Shown: positions 37,201-45,341 of the stretch, in pieces
Layout of the letters: each line of letters starts with the position of its first letter
Position numbering within the stretch: the first letter of the stretch is position 1
NCBI GenBank assembly: GCA_016795425.1
Contig: JAEUHG010000044.1
Span: 1 to 64,000, forward strand
DNA length: 64,000 bases
Origin: Verrucomicrobiales bacterium
GTDB lineage: Bacteria > Verrucomicrobiota > Verrucomicrobiia > Limisphaerales > CAIMTB01
Direction: 5' to 3'
Program-made: the position numbers and the translations under genes
Notes under the pieces: model-generated
Seen by the model: the letters and a program-made list of their open reading frames with translations, nothing else
Told to the model about the DNA's origin: nothing
The model's database searches: none

Positions 37201-38180
37201 AACGAAAGCGATCCGCGGGCGCCAGTCGCGGTGCCGGCACCGCCGGTGCTGTTGATGAACCAATGCAACACGGGGAGTTTCGACAGGATGCGCGGATCGG
37301 CCGTGACCGTCCCGTAATAGCGCGCCGAATCGACGGGGTTGGGATAGGGAGGATCCTGAGTTTCAATCCCGGCGGCGTCCGTCGCCACAAAGCGCCAGCG
37401 GGTCATTTCGCCCGGGACAAAGACCGAGGCGGGAAGGCTTGCGCTCCAGATCCCGTCACCGGCCACGGCATCGGGCCCGGTCCCATTATCGACCATGAGC
37501 ACCCTCGATTCAGCGACGTACATGCGACGGTAGTACGCGACGACGCCGGTGACGTGATCGTTGATGGGCAGGACTTGGGCGGTGACCGTCAGGGGTCCCG
37601 ACGTTGGCGGGCGCCGGTTGCGGGTCTGGGGCAGGAGGATCGGTCCCGCGCGGCGACCCGGCAAATTGGCGGCACCTGGGGATGGGGTGGTGAAGAAACT
37701 CCAGACCATCGGGAATCCTGCGGGATCGAGTCCGAAGGATTGATCCTCGGTCTGAGGCGGGTATCTCACCGACCACAGACTCGTGTTCGTACCACCCGTT
37801 GGGGGCAGGAGGGCCAAGAACTCACCCTCCGCTGAGAGCTGGAAATCGGTGTGGAGCGGTTGGGACGGATCGCGGCGATCCTTGCCCGAAGCAAAGACCA
37901 CGAGGTACGCGCCGGGGCTCAGGGTGAGATCGGGAAACGTCCAACCGTTGTGGTCGTCGGTCTTGTCGGTGAGGCGAAAGCCGGCAAGGGGTTGCGGAAG
38001 ACTGTCGGGATTGAAGATCTCGATCCAATCGGAGAAATCACCGTCCTCGTCGGCGAGGCCGGTCCGATGCGTGGCGCAGAATTCGGTGATGACCGGCGAT
38101 CCGAGGGTGCTGCGCGGGCCAAGGCAGGCCAGGCCGGCGATCAGGATTCTGAAAAGCACCCAGGGTGACAACTTCCGCAC
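34290..38180 (-). CDS. Secreted CotH-kinase and lamin-tail-domain protein
   Basis: A 1296-residue exported protein (signal ends near STLGSP). It begins with a lamin-tail domain (VITEFCATHRTGLADEDGDF, SDWIEIFNPDS). A CotH kinase domain occupies about 270-640: KKSYNIDFNRDHRFQWS, DIDLLTNWADKSKARHVLAY, GALYKMYANLLNKDAGNTG and EWSILPWDLDLSHGRVW. Two further lamin-tail domains (near 960-1200) contain EEFIQLLNPAPIAVDISGW and SEFIELLNISSTVTLDLTG, with a jelly-roll domain before them. The last ~100 residues carry the Ca-binding-like DANENGEPDLVDYALGN and the shared C-terminal module (LIRWQDATHLL...). CotH proteins phosphorylate spore-coat proteins in Bacillus; the target here is unknown. Confidence 0.85.
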   Translation of the reverse strand: MRKLSPWVLFRILIAGLACLGPRSTLGSPVITEFCATHRTGLADEDGDFSDWIEIFNPDSLPQPLAGFRLTDKTDDHNGWTFPDLTLSPGAYLVVFASGKDRRDPSQPLHTDFQLSAEGEFLALLPPTGGTNTSLWSVRYPPQTEDQSFGLDPAGFPMVWSFFTTPSPGAANLPGRRAGPILLPQTRNRRPPTSGPLTVTAQVLPINDHVTGVVAYYRRMYVAESRVLMVDNGTGPDAVAGDGIWSASLPASVFVPGEMTRWRFVATDAAGIETQDPPYPNPVDSARYYGTVTADPRILSKLPVLHWFINSTGGAGTATGARGSLSFNDEFYDNVLFTLHGQSSAGFPKKSYNIDFNRDHRFQWSTNAPRVADIDLLTNWADKSKARHVLAYEVMREAGVAAHFAFTVRVQQNGRFFSTADLVEDADERYLERAGLNPDGALYKMYANLLNKDAGNTGNTGVEKKTRLTENNQDLQALIDGLDLTGTALERYLYDHIDIPACVNFLAANSVIRNIDMHQKNWYAYRDTGRSGEWSILPWDLDLSHGRVWNEQNTYFDNALYTDGFVVTANSIRLVDHLFNNSRIRAMIFRRIRTLTDRFLQSPPALGTPETELYYERRLNEMSAQIDPSDITPSDARLDFEKWGSWLQGGAVVSYTNTAPAVETMAEAIRRWKSEYLPARRRYIYDTQIVGRGGEIPLPQDQTPAITNFTALVRSGAAVKVLVPTNASLGLRWTGDPALEPFNTGGWLTGTTGVGYERGTGYQSLIGLNVETPMRVNNSVYLRIEFEVADPAAFDRLELRMKYDDGFVAFLNGSPLFSANAPASPQWNSAALSSREANPNAFTAFDVSHRLALLRPGRNLLAIQGLNDAVTSSDMIQVPELHGGRFVPAAAQEPRLQFGAIEVRPASGNQDEEFIQLLNPAPIAVDISGWRLSGAVQHTFRGGTVLPPNGTLYVSPSVAAFRARATSPKGGEGLLVQGGYRGHLSNAGETLVLLDAAGATNQTTTYPAQLSDAQRFLVIDEILYRPATEPGSEFIELLNISSTVTLDLTGMRFTEGVLFDFTGAAITQLPPGGRIVVVRDLAAFAAVYGTNLPVAGAFASGTALANDGEWLKLEDAENGTIAEFAYGDLPPWPAEAALHGHSLVLIAPETRPDPSLPSQWRPSVATRGNPGTSDTVPLPLQPMGDANENGEPDLVDYALGNDADHDFRSLEIEYRILPDPGSSGCFVSHPIQIGADRAVITLVYTEDLIRWQDATHLLTERAIEDLGDGRSQVTWRFNPPSKPSPPLFLRLQVRMR

Positions 38181-38335
38181 GCGGATCCCTACCGCTGGAA
38201 CCCGGGCAAAGCAAGATTCCGGGGTTTCTTCGAATTGGCCGTTGGGCGGGCGGAATGCGCCTCACCCAAAGGAATCTTGACGGATCTCGGAGTCTGGCCG
38301 AGGAGAGTGGGGACTTCACCAAGGCGAATTTCCCA

Positions 38336-39571
38336 ATGAGTTACCGGGCATGTGGCACGGGCTGGCGAATGGCGGCGCTGACGTTGTTGACCGGGATGTT
38401 CCTGAGCTGGCGTTGCCACGGAGCGATCGAGTGGGTTGGACGTCTCGAGGATTTTAGGACCGGTGAACCGCTCGCCGGATTTCCGGTCATGGCAGGAGAC
38501 GCGGCGAATGCCGCAAGGACGGGGGTGCGTTTGACGGACGCCAGCGGCCTCTTTCGACTCGAGTATCCAGAGGATTACCACCTGCCGAACAAGTCCTTCT
38601 ACCAGCTGATCGCTTCGCCACCGGAATCGGAAGGCGCGGGGACATGGTTTCAGCATTCCCGGATCGATCGTGCCAGGCCTTCTTTCACCAAGATCGGGAT
38701 GCTGCCGGTCAAAGGTTTCATCCGCGGGATCGTAAGATCGTTGGCGACAGGTGAGCCCATCCCCAGCGCGAAAGTGGAGGCCCAGTTCCCAACCGAGTAT
38801 CACAACCTGGCCATCGTGAGCTCTGGGACGGATGCCGCCGGACGCTTTGAAATCCAGGCCATGGCTTATGACAGTGACAGTCGGCCGAACTACCTGGACG
38901 GTATCCCTCCGGAGGCGGTGGATCCGATGGTTCAGTTTTTTGGGCCATCTCCCAGGCCGCGGAAGGATGTCGTCCTGGTGGTTCGCGCCGCGGGGTTTCA
39001 GGAGTTCGACACCCGTTCCCGGTATTTCATCCCCATGCTGTCGTGTCAGGTCGCGGACCTGATTCACACGGCGGTCGAGATCGGTCTCCCGACTGTCGAT
39101 TCGGCCACGACGGCCACATTTCGGGCGGCCATCGACGATTCTGGATTGTTGAAGCGCTGGATGAGTCGGTTCCTGATTCCCGAGGCGCTCGAGGATCCTG
39201 GCATCGCGGGTCCGAACGCCGACCCGGATCAAGACGGCGTGGTGAACCGTGTCGAGTGCGCCTACTTAAGCAATCCTGCAGACCGCAAGTCTGTGCCGAT
39301 AGACCTGTTGACGGTGCGACGGGAGAATCAAACGGTACGGGTCGATTCGCGGCGTCAACTGATTTACCGCCTGGAACGCTCAGGCTCCCTCGGAGAGACC
39401 GCAGTTTGGTCGTACATCAGCGAATTTGCCGGAGACGATCAATTTCATGAGGTCCCGCTGGAGCCTTCGACCGCCGGGACGGCGTTTTACCGGCTGGCGG
39501 TTTCGCCAGCGGCTGCGGCTGCTTTTTCGACTTTCACCTCGGCGTCCTCCACCAGCACGGCGAAGCGATAG
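38336..39571 (+). CDS. Exported protein with carboxypeptidase-regulatory-like domains
   Basis: About 411 residues with a signal peptide (RMAALTLLTGMFLSWRCHGA). The segments IEWVGRLEDFRTGEPLAGFP ... LTDASGLFRLEYP and GIVRSLATGEPIPSAKVEAQ ... TDAAGRFEIQAM are the pattern of carboxypeptidase-regulatory-like beta-sandwiches. Near the end is a thrombospondin-type-3-like DPDQDGVVNRVECAYLSNPAD, then the shared C-terminal module (YRLERSGSLGETAVWSYIS, FYRLAVSP). The ATG at 38336 gives a signal peptide of normal length; an earlier start would add 57 residues. The 3' end overlaps the convergent NrfJ-like gene by 85 bases. Confidence 0.72.
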   Translation: MSYRACGTGWRMAALTLLTGMFLSWRCHGAIEWVGRLEDFRTGEPLAGFPVMAGDAANAARTGVRLTDASGLFRLEYPEDYHLPNKSFYQLIASPPESEGAGTWFQHSRIDRARPSFTKIGMLPVKGFIRGIVRSLATGEPIPSAKVEAQFPTEYHNLAIVSSGTDAAGRFEIQAMAYDSDSRPNYLDGIPPEAVDPMVQFFGPSPRPRKDVVLVVRAAGFQEFDTRSRYFIPMLSCQVADLIHTAVEIGLPTVDSATTATFRAAIDDSGLLKRWMSRFLIPEALEDPGIAGPNADPDQDGVVNRVECAYLSNPADRKSVPIDLLTVRRENQTVRVDSRRQLIYRLERSGSLGETAVWSYISEFAGDDQFHEVPLEPSTAGTAFYRLAVSPAAAAAFSTFTSASSTSTAKR

Positions 39572-40305
39572 CCGGCGCCAAAGTCGCGGTCGCGATGAAG
39601 CTTTCCACGGGCAGTGACGAGGTCCCCAGGGGCGGCTTCCTGTTTCGTGGTGATGACCACATCGCTGGAACCGTCGGGTCCCGAGCCATCACGGACGTGG
39701 AGCCAGTTCCGTCCGAGGATGTGCTCGGAATACTTCACCACCACCCCACGAATCGCCACCATTCGTCCGGTGTACTTCTTGGGATCCTTGAGGTACTCCG
39801 CGACCTTCTGTCCGCCCTGAGGTGGCTGAAGATTCTTCGGGATCGCGACAGGTGCCGACGCGATGCTGGGGTGTTGATAGGCGCCACCGATGGAGCCGTC
39901 GTCGGACAGTGGTGGATGACCCGACGGCAGGGCGGGGGTTCCGGAGGTGGAGGCGACCTGGGTTTCGGCAGGGGCGACCGTGGGTCGGTTGGGATTGGCG
40001 ACTCTCGGAGCGAATAGGATCCACTCGAATTTCCGATCGAGCGTGGTGCTTTGAAAGTCCTTCATCACCCAACCTCCCGGGACTTGAACCTCATCGCCGG
40101 CGTTGACCGTGAAGGCGCGACTGGCGACCCAGGTCTTCTCCTGGCCGTGTTCGACGAGCACGTAGGTGTAGCCGCCGGCGTCCATGGTTTCGACAACTCG
40201 ACCGGAGAAAGGTTTGGCATCGGGAGGGGGCGAAGCGGCAGAGGTGGATGGAGACGATGGGGCCAGCAGGGTGGTGAGAAGGAAGGCGAGACGTAGGGGG
40301 TTCAT
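39487..40305 (-). CDS. Exported NrfJ-like OB-fold protein
   Basis: A 272-residue protein with a signal peptide (MNPLRLAFLLTTLLAPSSP). The first domain (~32-100: FSGRVVETMDAGGYTYVLVE, WVASRAFTVNAGDEVQVPGG, MKDFQSTTLDRKFEWILFA) resembles the small NrfJ-type proteins found with multiheme nitrite reductase genes in epsilonproteobacteria, whose job is unclear. A Pro-rich spacer leads to a second OB-like domain (AEYLKDPKKYTGRMVAIRGV, DVVITTKQEAAPGDLVTARG). It lies about 108 bases after the twelve-heme cytochrome gene on the same strand and closes the electron-transfer operon. It may bind metal or a heme protein; that is inference. Confidence 0.68.
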   Translation of the reverse strand: MNPLRLAFLLTTLLAPSSPSTSAASPPPDAKPFSGRVVETMDAGGYTYVLVEHGQEKTWVASRAFTVNAGDEVQVPGGWVMKDFQSTTLDRKFEWILFAPRVANPNRPTVAPAETQVASTSGTPALPSGHPPLSDDGSIGGAYQHPSIASAPVAIPKNLQPPQGGQKVAEYLKDPKKYTGRMVAIRGVVVKYSEHILGRNWLHVRDGSGPDGSSDVVITTKQEAAPGDLVTARGKLHRDRDFGAGYRFAVLVEDAEVKVEKAAAAAGETASR

Positions 40306-40412
40306 GAGTGTGGGATCGGTTCGGCAGGTGTTGAGTTCGCAGGCGATGGAAGGCGCGGGAAATTGGGTCCCGACCAGGAGGCGAGGGCTGGGGGTACGAC
40401 GACTGTTCACGG

Positions 40413-42254
40413 TCAGTAACTTTCTGCGTTATGGGATTCGCCATGGCAAACCAGGGTGCAGTTGCCATTGAAACGGCCGGTTTTTACGAACTCGATGCGG
40501 CCGTTGCGGGGCGTGACGTAATTGAGGTTGAAATTGATGAGCTGGGTTTGGCCCGCAACTCCGTGCGGATCGTGACAAGTGGTGCAGGCGCTGCGCTCCT
40601 CCTGAACGTGCTTCTTATGTGGAAAACTGCGATCCGCCAGGATGCTGGTCCTGGAATGACACTTGTAACAAAGGGCGTAGGCGGTCGCGCTCTCCGCCTG
40701 GTTGTCCGTCAGGACGAGGTTGCGTTCCAGGATCGGGGCGAACGCGGACCCATGGGGTCCGGCGGGTCCTGTGCCTCCCGCGTTGGGTCCCTGATCGTTG
40801 TTATGGCAGTCGGTGCAATACATCATGCTGGAGGTCGTCCATGGCGCGAGGAGACTCGGCACATCGGGATTCTTCCCGACGGCAGCCACGGGGTGGAACG
40901 AGGCGCTGGTAGGCGAAAACTCGACCCGCGTGTTGGTCTCGGGGAACTGTCGATTAATCAGCGACGGCCCGCGGGAGAGGCTGTCGCCATGGCAACGGAA
41001 GCACAGTTCGAACTCCTTCTGCAGCGGCCGGGTGACGGTTCCGTCCACGGTGATACCGGTGACACCATCCAGGGCGCCACTCGCATTCGGTGCCGACGCT
41101 GGTCGCCCGTTGGAAGCGTGAGGATTGTGGCAATCCACGCATTCAACATGTCGGGCGGCGTTCACGGGATCCTCGGTGGGATCATGAACATGGGTCGTGA
41201 GGTGGATCGGATGGACGCTCGATTTATTGAACACCGCTTCAACGTTCTTCGATGCCACGTTGCCGTTGTGACAGGCAGTGCAGTTGTCCTCTTCAGTGGC
41301 GAAATTGAGTAGGCGTTCCGGAGTGCCAGCCGAATGGGGACGGTGACAGTTCTCGCACGCGTTGTCGGAGACGGTCGTCAACGCGGTGTGCGGCCATGGA
41401 TCGGGGGTCGAACCATTCCAGGTTCGCGAGGATGTCGCGTGCGAGGAACCGGCCCACTGATTGGGCGCATGACATTCGAGGCAGAGGGCGGAGGCCGTGT
41501 TGGGCATCACCAGGAAGGAGCCATTGGCATCGTCATGCGGATCATGGCAGGTCGTGCATTGCAGCTGGCCGTTCTCGAGACGGACGCGCCCGGAAAGCGC
41601 CGACGGGTCGCGCAATTGGCCATTCGCCGCGGCAAGGCTGCTGCTGTAGACGAAGCTGATGGGGTGATCATCCGACAGGTCGGTTCCGAGATGGGCTGGG
41701 TGCCCGTTCGGCATCGTGGTGATGCCGCCCGACATGGGGATGGGTTCGGTGCGACTCTGCACCATGCCGAGCGCGATGGTGCCGTCGTGGCAGCTCAGGC
41801 AGAGGCGTGAGGAGCCGGTGGGCTGCCCGATGGCGGCCTTGGTGGTGCTACTCAGGTACGTGGTGTAATTCGCGCCCGAACTGGTTCGATTCCAGAGCGG
41901 GGCTTCCCCGCTCGCCCCGTGCGGTGTGTGGCAGAAGATGCAGACCTCGGTCTCCGTCGAGGCTCGAACGGGCCCGGGACCGGAGGCGGACAAATTGTGG
42001 CGGCTGTTGACGATACTGTCCGCAACGGCTGACGTCCCCGACCAGGCGATCAGGATCGCCACGCACAACGCGCCCCAGGCTCGCTCGCGGGTTTCACCGG
42101 GCGCACCGAGCGGATTCAGCCTGGAAGAGAACGTCGGACGCTCTTGCAGGAGCCCCGTCGTCCCGAACGACGAGCAGTCGGGAGAACCACGAGGCGTCGC
42201 GCCGATGGCGACCCATTCCCAGGCGGAGGTTGGATCACAGGGGCGTGGCGACAT
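40413..42254 (-). CDS. Exported twelve-heme c-type cytochrome (doubled-CXXCH type)
   Basis: Eleven CXXCH motifs (CIFCH, CLSCH, CTTCH, CLECH, CENCH, CTACH, CVDCH, CFRCH, CTDCH, CYKCH, CTTCH) plus a terminal CTLVCH, a CX3CH that may bind a twelfth heme. Several read CHTPHG, CHDPHD, CHRPHS or CHNPHA, the doubled-CXXCH style seen in metal-reducer cytochromes. The signal-like segment is WGALCVAILIAWSGTSAVADS. The start is uncertain: the ATG at 42254 leaves ~58 residues ahead of that segment and overlaps the NHL gene by 20 bases, while a TTG close to the segment would be an alternative. A four-heme cytochrome at 47.3 kb shares its first half (HTPHxAxxxAPLWN, CLSCHDGT, GTDLxxDHPxSFVY). Confidence 0.85.
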   Translation of the reverse strand: MSPRPCDPTSAWEWVAIGATPRGSPDCSSFGTTGLLQERPTFSSRLNPLGAPGETRERAWGALCVAILIAWSGTSAVADSIVNSRHNLSASGPGPVRASTETEVCIFCHTPHGASGEAPLWNRTSSGANYTTYLSSTTKAAIGQPTGSSRLCLSCHDGTIALGMVQSRTEPIPMSGGITTMPNGHPAHLGTDLSDDHPISFVYSSSLAAANGQLRDPSALSGRVRLENGQLQCTTCHDPHDDANGSFLVMPNTASALCLECHAPNQWAGSSHATSSRTWNGSTPDPWPHTALTTVSDNACENCHRPHSAGTPERLLNFATEEDNCTACHNGNVASKNVEAVFNKSSVHPIHLTTHVHDPTEDPVNAARHVECVDCHNPHASNGRPASAPNASGALDGVTGITVDGTVTRPLQKEFELCFRCHGDSLSRGPSLINRQFPETNTRVEFSPTSASFHPVAAVGKNPDVPSLLAPWTTSSMMYCTDCHNNDQGPNAGGTGPAGPHGSAFAPILERNLVLTDNQAESATAYALCYKCHSRTSILADRSFPHKKHVQEERSACTTCHDPHGVAGQTQLINFNLNYVTPRNGRIEFVKTGRFNGNCTLVCHGESHNAESY

Positions 42255-43305
42255 ACTCAAACACCTGCACCCGCTGGTTGTAGGAATCGGCGACGAGAAT
42301 CTGGTGTCCGGAGGCCGCGACACCGCTGGGCAGCCAGAATTCGCCCGGACGCCGACCCGTGTGACCGACCGGCAGAAGAAATCGCCCGTCACCATCGAAG
42401 ATCTGGAAATTGTCGAACAAGGCGTCCGCCACGTAGACGTGACCGAACGAATCCGCCGCGACTCCTTTGGGCCGGCTGAGTTGTCCGGAGCTATCTCCCA
42501 GTCGCCCGATCACACGGAGCGCGGCGCCATCGCGACCGAGAACCTGAATCCTGCCGTTCAGGGCATCCGTGACCAGCAGCCGGCCCGATGGGTCGATGGC
42601 GATGTGGGTAGGAAAATTGAACTCGCCGGGTTGAACGCCGCGGCGGCCCAGTCGACGCAAAGGGCGGCCATCCAATCCGAAGACCTCGATGCGGTGGTTG
42701 GCCGAATCGACGACAAACAGTTCGTCGTGGTCGATGGCGAGGCCGGAAGGACGAACCAGTGGATCCGCAAGATCCAGGCGGATCTTGAGATCGTCCGTAA
42801 ACGCCAGGACACGGCCGAGGCTGGAGTCGGCGAGGTAGTTCACCCCTTGCCAACGGGCGATGCCGACCGGGGACCGGAGTTGGTAAGAGCCGACCTTGTC
42901 CCAGATGTGGAACTCCTTCTTGGCGCGGTCCAGGCACCACACCTTGCCGGAGCCCGTGTCGGTGACGCAGATGACGCCTTGATCGTCCATGGCGAGACCG
43001 CAAGGGCGGACGAGGCGTTCCTGGTCGGGTTGATTTCCGGTGAACCAGCCGGCGAGCCGCCGCAAGGCCGAGGAGCGTAACCCAAGATCAGCCGGCGATC
43101 CGAAGGTGAGCCGGAGCCCGATGCGGGCGGGTTCCGGGGCGGAAGGCCAGCGTTCCTGGAAGGCATGGGGATTCGCCGGGTCGCGCAGCGGGTCCTGGGC
43201 CGGACCGTGTCCATGGCAACCGGTCAGGACGACCAGGAGTCCGATAGACAGCGTTCGTGGGATGATTCCCTGGCGTGCTTGCAGGACGGAATGGAACGGC
43301 GTCAT
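42235..43305 (-). CDS. NHL-repeat lipoprotein
   Basis: A 356-residue protein with a lipobox (IGLLVVLTGCHG) and a six-bladed NHL propeller, for example LVRPCGLAMDDQGVICVTDT, LVRPSGLAIDHDELFVVDSA, FPTHIAIDPSGRLLVTDALN and LSRPKGVAADSFGHVYVADA. It starts 8 bases after the beta-barrel gene stops. NHL proteins of this kind are regular neighbours of multiheme cytochromes in Geobacter-type clusters and may act as scaffolds or docking proteins. The first conserved blade follows a ~90-residue N-terminal stretch. A second, distinct NHL lipoprotein lies upstream of the porin. Confidence 0.85.
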   Translation of the reverse strand: MTPFHSVLQARQGIIPRTLSIGLLVVLTGCHGHGPAQDPLRDPANPHAFQERWPSAPEPARIGLRLTFGSPADLGLRSSALRRLAGWFTGNQPDQERLVRPCGLAMDDQGVICVTDTGSGKVWCLDRAKKEFHIWDKVGSYQLRSPVGIARWQGVNYLADSSLGRVLAFTDDLKIRLDLADPLVRPSGLAIDHDELFVVDSANHRIEVFGLDGRPLRRLGRRGVQPGEFNFPTHIAIDPSGRLLVTDALNGRIQVLGRDGAALRVIGRLGDSSGQLSRPKGVAADSFGHVYVADALFDNFQIFDGDGRFLLPVGHTGRRPGEFWLPSGVAASGHQILVADSYNQRVQVFEYVATPL

Positions 43306-43313
43306 GGGAGGCG

Positions 43314-45341
43314 TCAGAAGGTTCGGCGCACCTTCAGGTAGAGGTAATGCTTGTGGTACACGTCAGCGAAATAGGCCTCGTCGTGGTACTCATAGCCGAG
43401 CAGGGCCGCGAAGCGTCCCAGGGTGTAGGAAATGTCCGCCCGCGCGGTGAAGATCGTTTGGTCGACGCCGTCGCCCTGCTCGATTCGATAGCCACCTTCC
43501 AGCTTGATGCTGACGGACCGCACCGGACGAATCTCGCAGCGTGCGATGAAATCCTGGTAGTTGACGCGGCGGTCGGTGTCTGGGAAGGCGGTGAAGGTCT
43601 GACTCAGGTTGATGCCCAGATTGGCATAAGTGAGGGGAGCCCAGTTGTAGCCTTCGCGGAATCGATAGGCTGTGTAGGGGGTCAGCGTGGAGTCGTAGTT
43701 TTCGTACTCGGCACCCAGTTGGAGGCCGCGCCATTCCGATTCCACGCCGACGACCGTATCAACGAACTCATTTAGGGTGGCCGAGGAGCCGCCGGGCTTC
43801 TCGTCGATGGTCATGCGCGCATAAAGACTGAGCAGACGCCCGAAGAGATCGAGACGCCACTGAAACGACTGGATCAGGTTGGTGTATTGGTCTGACTCCT
43901 GGTTGCGGGCGACGTAGCTGACCAACACCTCGCCGCCGTTGGGGATGTGGCCGCCGGAAACGCGTCGGATTTCGGTCACCTCGCCGCGGGCGAAGAGGAC
44001 GTAGTCCAGATTCGGGAGGTAGAGAATTGTTCCGGTGCTGTCGGTGACGCGGAGGGTAGCCGGATCGGCGTTGGGCAAGGCGAGCAGGGTGACGTCGGTG
44101 TCTCGCAACGTGTGAGGTTCATCCAGAATCTGAATGTCGCCGCCGGTGAAGGTGCGTTCTTCGGGTTGGATTCCGAAGGAGTAACCCAGGTGAAGGCGTC
44201 CCCACGAACCCAGCTTCTTCGTGTAGTTCTCCGACAGCGTGGCGCCGTAGCGAAAGACGTCGAGGGAACCCGAGGCACCGCGGCTGGTCTGGTCGTCGCC
44301 CCGAAACTCGAGGGAGGACGTCAGGCTTTCGTAGAGTTGATGCTGGATGCCAGCCCCGCCGGTGTGTCCTGTGTTCTCCGTTCCGCCGGACGTGCGCCGG
44401 TTGAAGGAATAGTCATAGAAGGTTTGCAGTGCTGAGGAGTGGCGCAGGAGCACGTTCTCATTGAACTGAAAGTCCTCGTCGCTGCGTCCGGTGGAATCGA
44501 CGCGGCCATAGCGCAGCAGTGACCGCAGAAGAATCCAATCGGCCGTGCCCAGTTTCTCGGAATCGGTGAGATCGGCACGGTGTGACTGACCGGAATCAGA
44601 GGCGAAGCCACGGTTGAGGCGGTCGAATGTGTTGTGAGTGTAGGTGAATTGGGTTTCACCGCCGTAGGCCCGCGAATTTCGCGCGTCCGCGGTCAGGATC
44701 TCCTCGTCGGTGGAACTGGGCCGGGCCATCCCCGACTCCGATTCGCTGCGCCGGTCGTAAGAGACGGTGACCGGGATCAGGCCGGCGCGATAACCGGCGC
44801 TTCCACCATAGCTCTCGGAATCGACGACGGTGCGGGTGAAGAAGTCGAGGTCCCGGAAGGCGCGACCGCGAGAGGCGTGGAAGATCGGCGAGTAGGGCTT
44901 GTCCTTCAGGATGCGGCCGTTCAGGTGGTAGCGGATCAAGGGATCCCAGCTGCTCTCGCTCCCATTGCTGGCCGGATCGGGTGATCCCGAGAGGTCGAAC
45001 TGCTCGTAGGCCACCAGATTCTCGCCGAAGAGGTCATACTCAAACAGGTTCGGGTGGTAGATGGACCCGCGCCCGCCCACTTCCACGACGGGCGCGACGT
45101 ACAGCCTGTCCCGGGTGTTGGGAGTGTCGGAGAAGCCACCGCGCCATTCCTGGGATTCGGCCTCTACATCGAGTCCCGCGGCGAGACGTTCGAGCCGGAA
45201 TCGCATCCAGCGGGGAGGCAGAGGTTCGGTGGCTTCCGCACCCGCCGTCCGTGTGGTCAGGGAACGATGACCGATCATGAGAAATCCCAAGGCCATCCAG
45301 CGGCGCCAATTGCATCCAGGCGTGCACCGAGGAACCCTCAT
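43314..45341 (-). CDS. Outer-membrane beta-barrel (candidate porin of a porin-cytochrome complex)
   Basis: A 675-residue protein with a signal peptide (RRWMALGFLMIGHRSLTTRTAGA). The body shows alternating hydrophobic/polar strands with many Tyr, Arg and Asp residues, no catalytic motifs, and it ends YLYLKVRRTF with a terminal Phe, the usual outer-membrane assembly signal. Strand counts above 20 seem likely (FIARCEIRPVRSVSIKLEGG, ADISYTLGRFAALLGYEY and many others). The ATG overlaps the stop of the five-heme lipoprotein gene (ATGA). Its position between multiheme genes is that of MtrB/OmbB-type porins that sheathe a cytochrome. No direct similarity to MtrB could be established by eye. Confidence 0.82.
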   Translation of the reverse strand: MRVPRCTPGCNWRRWMALGFLMIGHRSLTTRTAGAEATEPLPPRWMRFRLERLAAGLDVEAESQEWRGGFSDTPNTRDRLYVAPVVEVGGRGSIYHPNLFEYDLFGENLVAYEQFDLSGSPDPASNGSESSWDPLIRYHLNGRILKDKPYSPIFHASRGRAFRDLDFFTRTVVDSESYGGSAGYRAGLIPVTVSYDRRSESESGMARPSSTDEEILTADARNSRAYGGETQFTYTHNTFDRLNRGFASDSGQSHRADLTDSEKLGTADWILLRSLLRYGRVDSTGRSDEDFQFNENVLLRHSSALQTFYDYSFNRRTSGGTENTGHTGGAGIQHQLYESLTSSLEFRGDDQTSRGASGSLDVFRYGATLSENYTKKLGSWGRLHLGYSFGIQPEERTFTGGDIQILDEPHTLRDTDVTLLALPNADPATLRVTDSTGTILYLPNLDYVLFARGEVTEIRRVSGGHIPNGGEVLVSYVARNQESDQYTNLIQSFQWRLDLFGRLLSLYARMTIDEKPGGSSATLNEFVDTVVGVESEWRGLQLGAEYENYDSTLTPYTAYRFREGYNWAPLTYANLGINLSQTFTAFPDTDRRVNYQDFIARCEIRPVRSVSIKLEGGYRIEQGDGVDQTIFTARADISYTLGRFAALLGYEYHDEAYFADVYHKHYLYLKVRRTF

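Noticed and set aside
35892..37835. A 647-codon plus-strand open frame opposite the CotH/lamin-tail gene, and similar long frames at 24421-25905 and 17326-18579
   Set aside because: They mirror strongly supported genes on the other strand, have no recognisable domains, and such long antisense frames are common in high-GC DNA.
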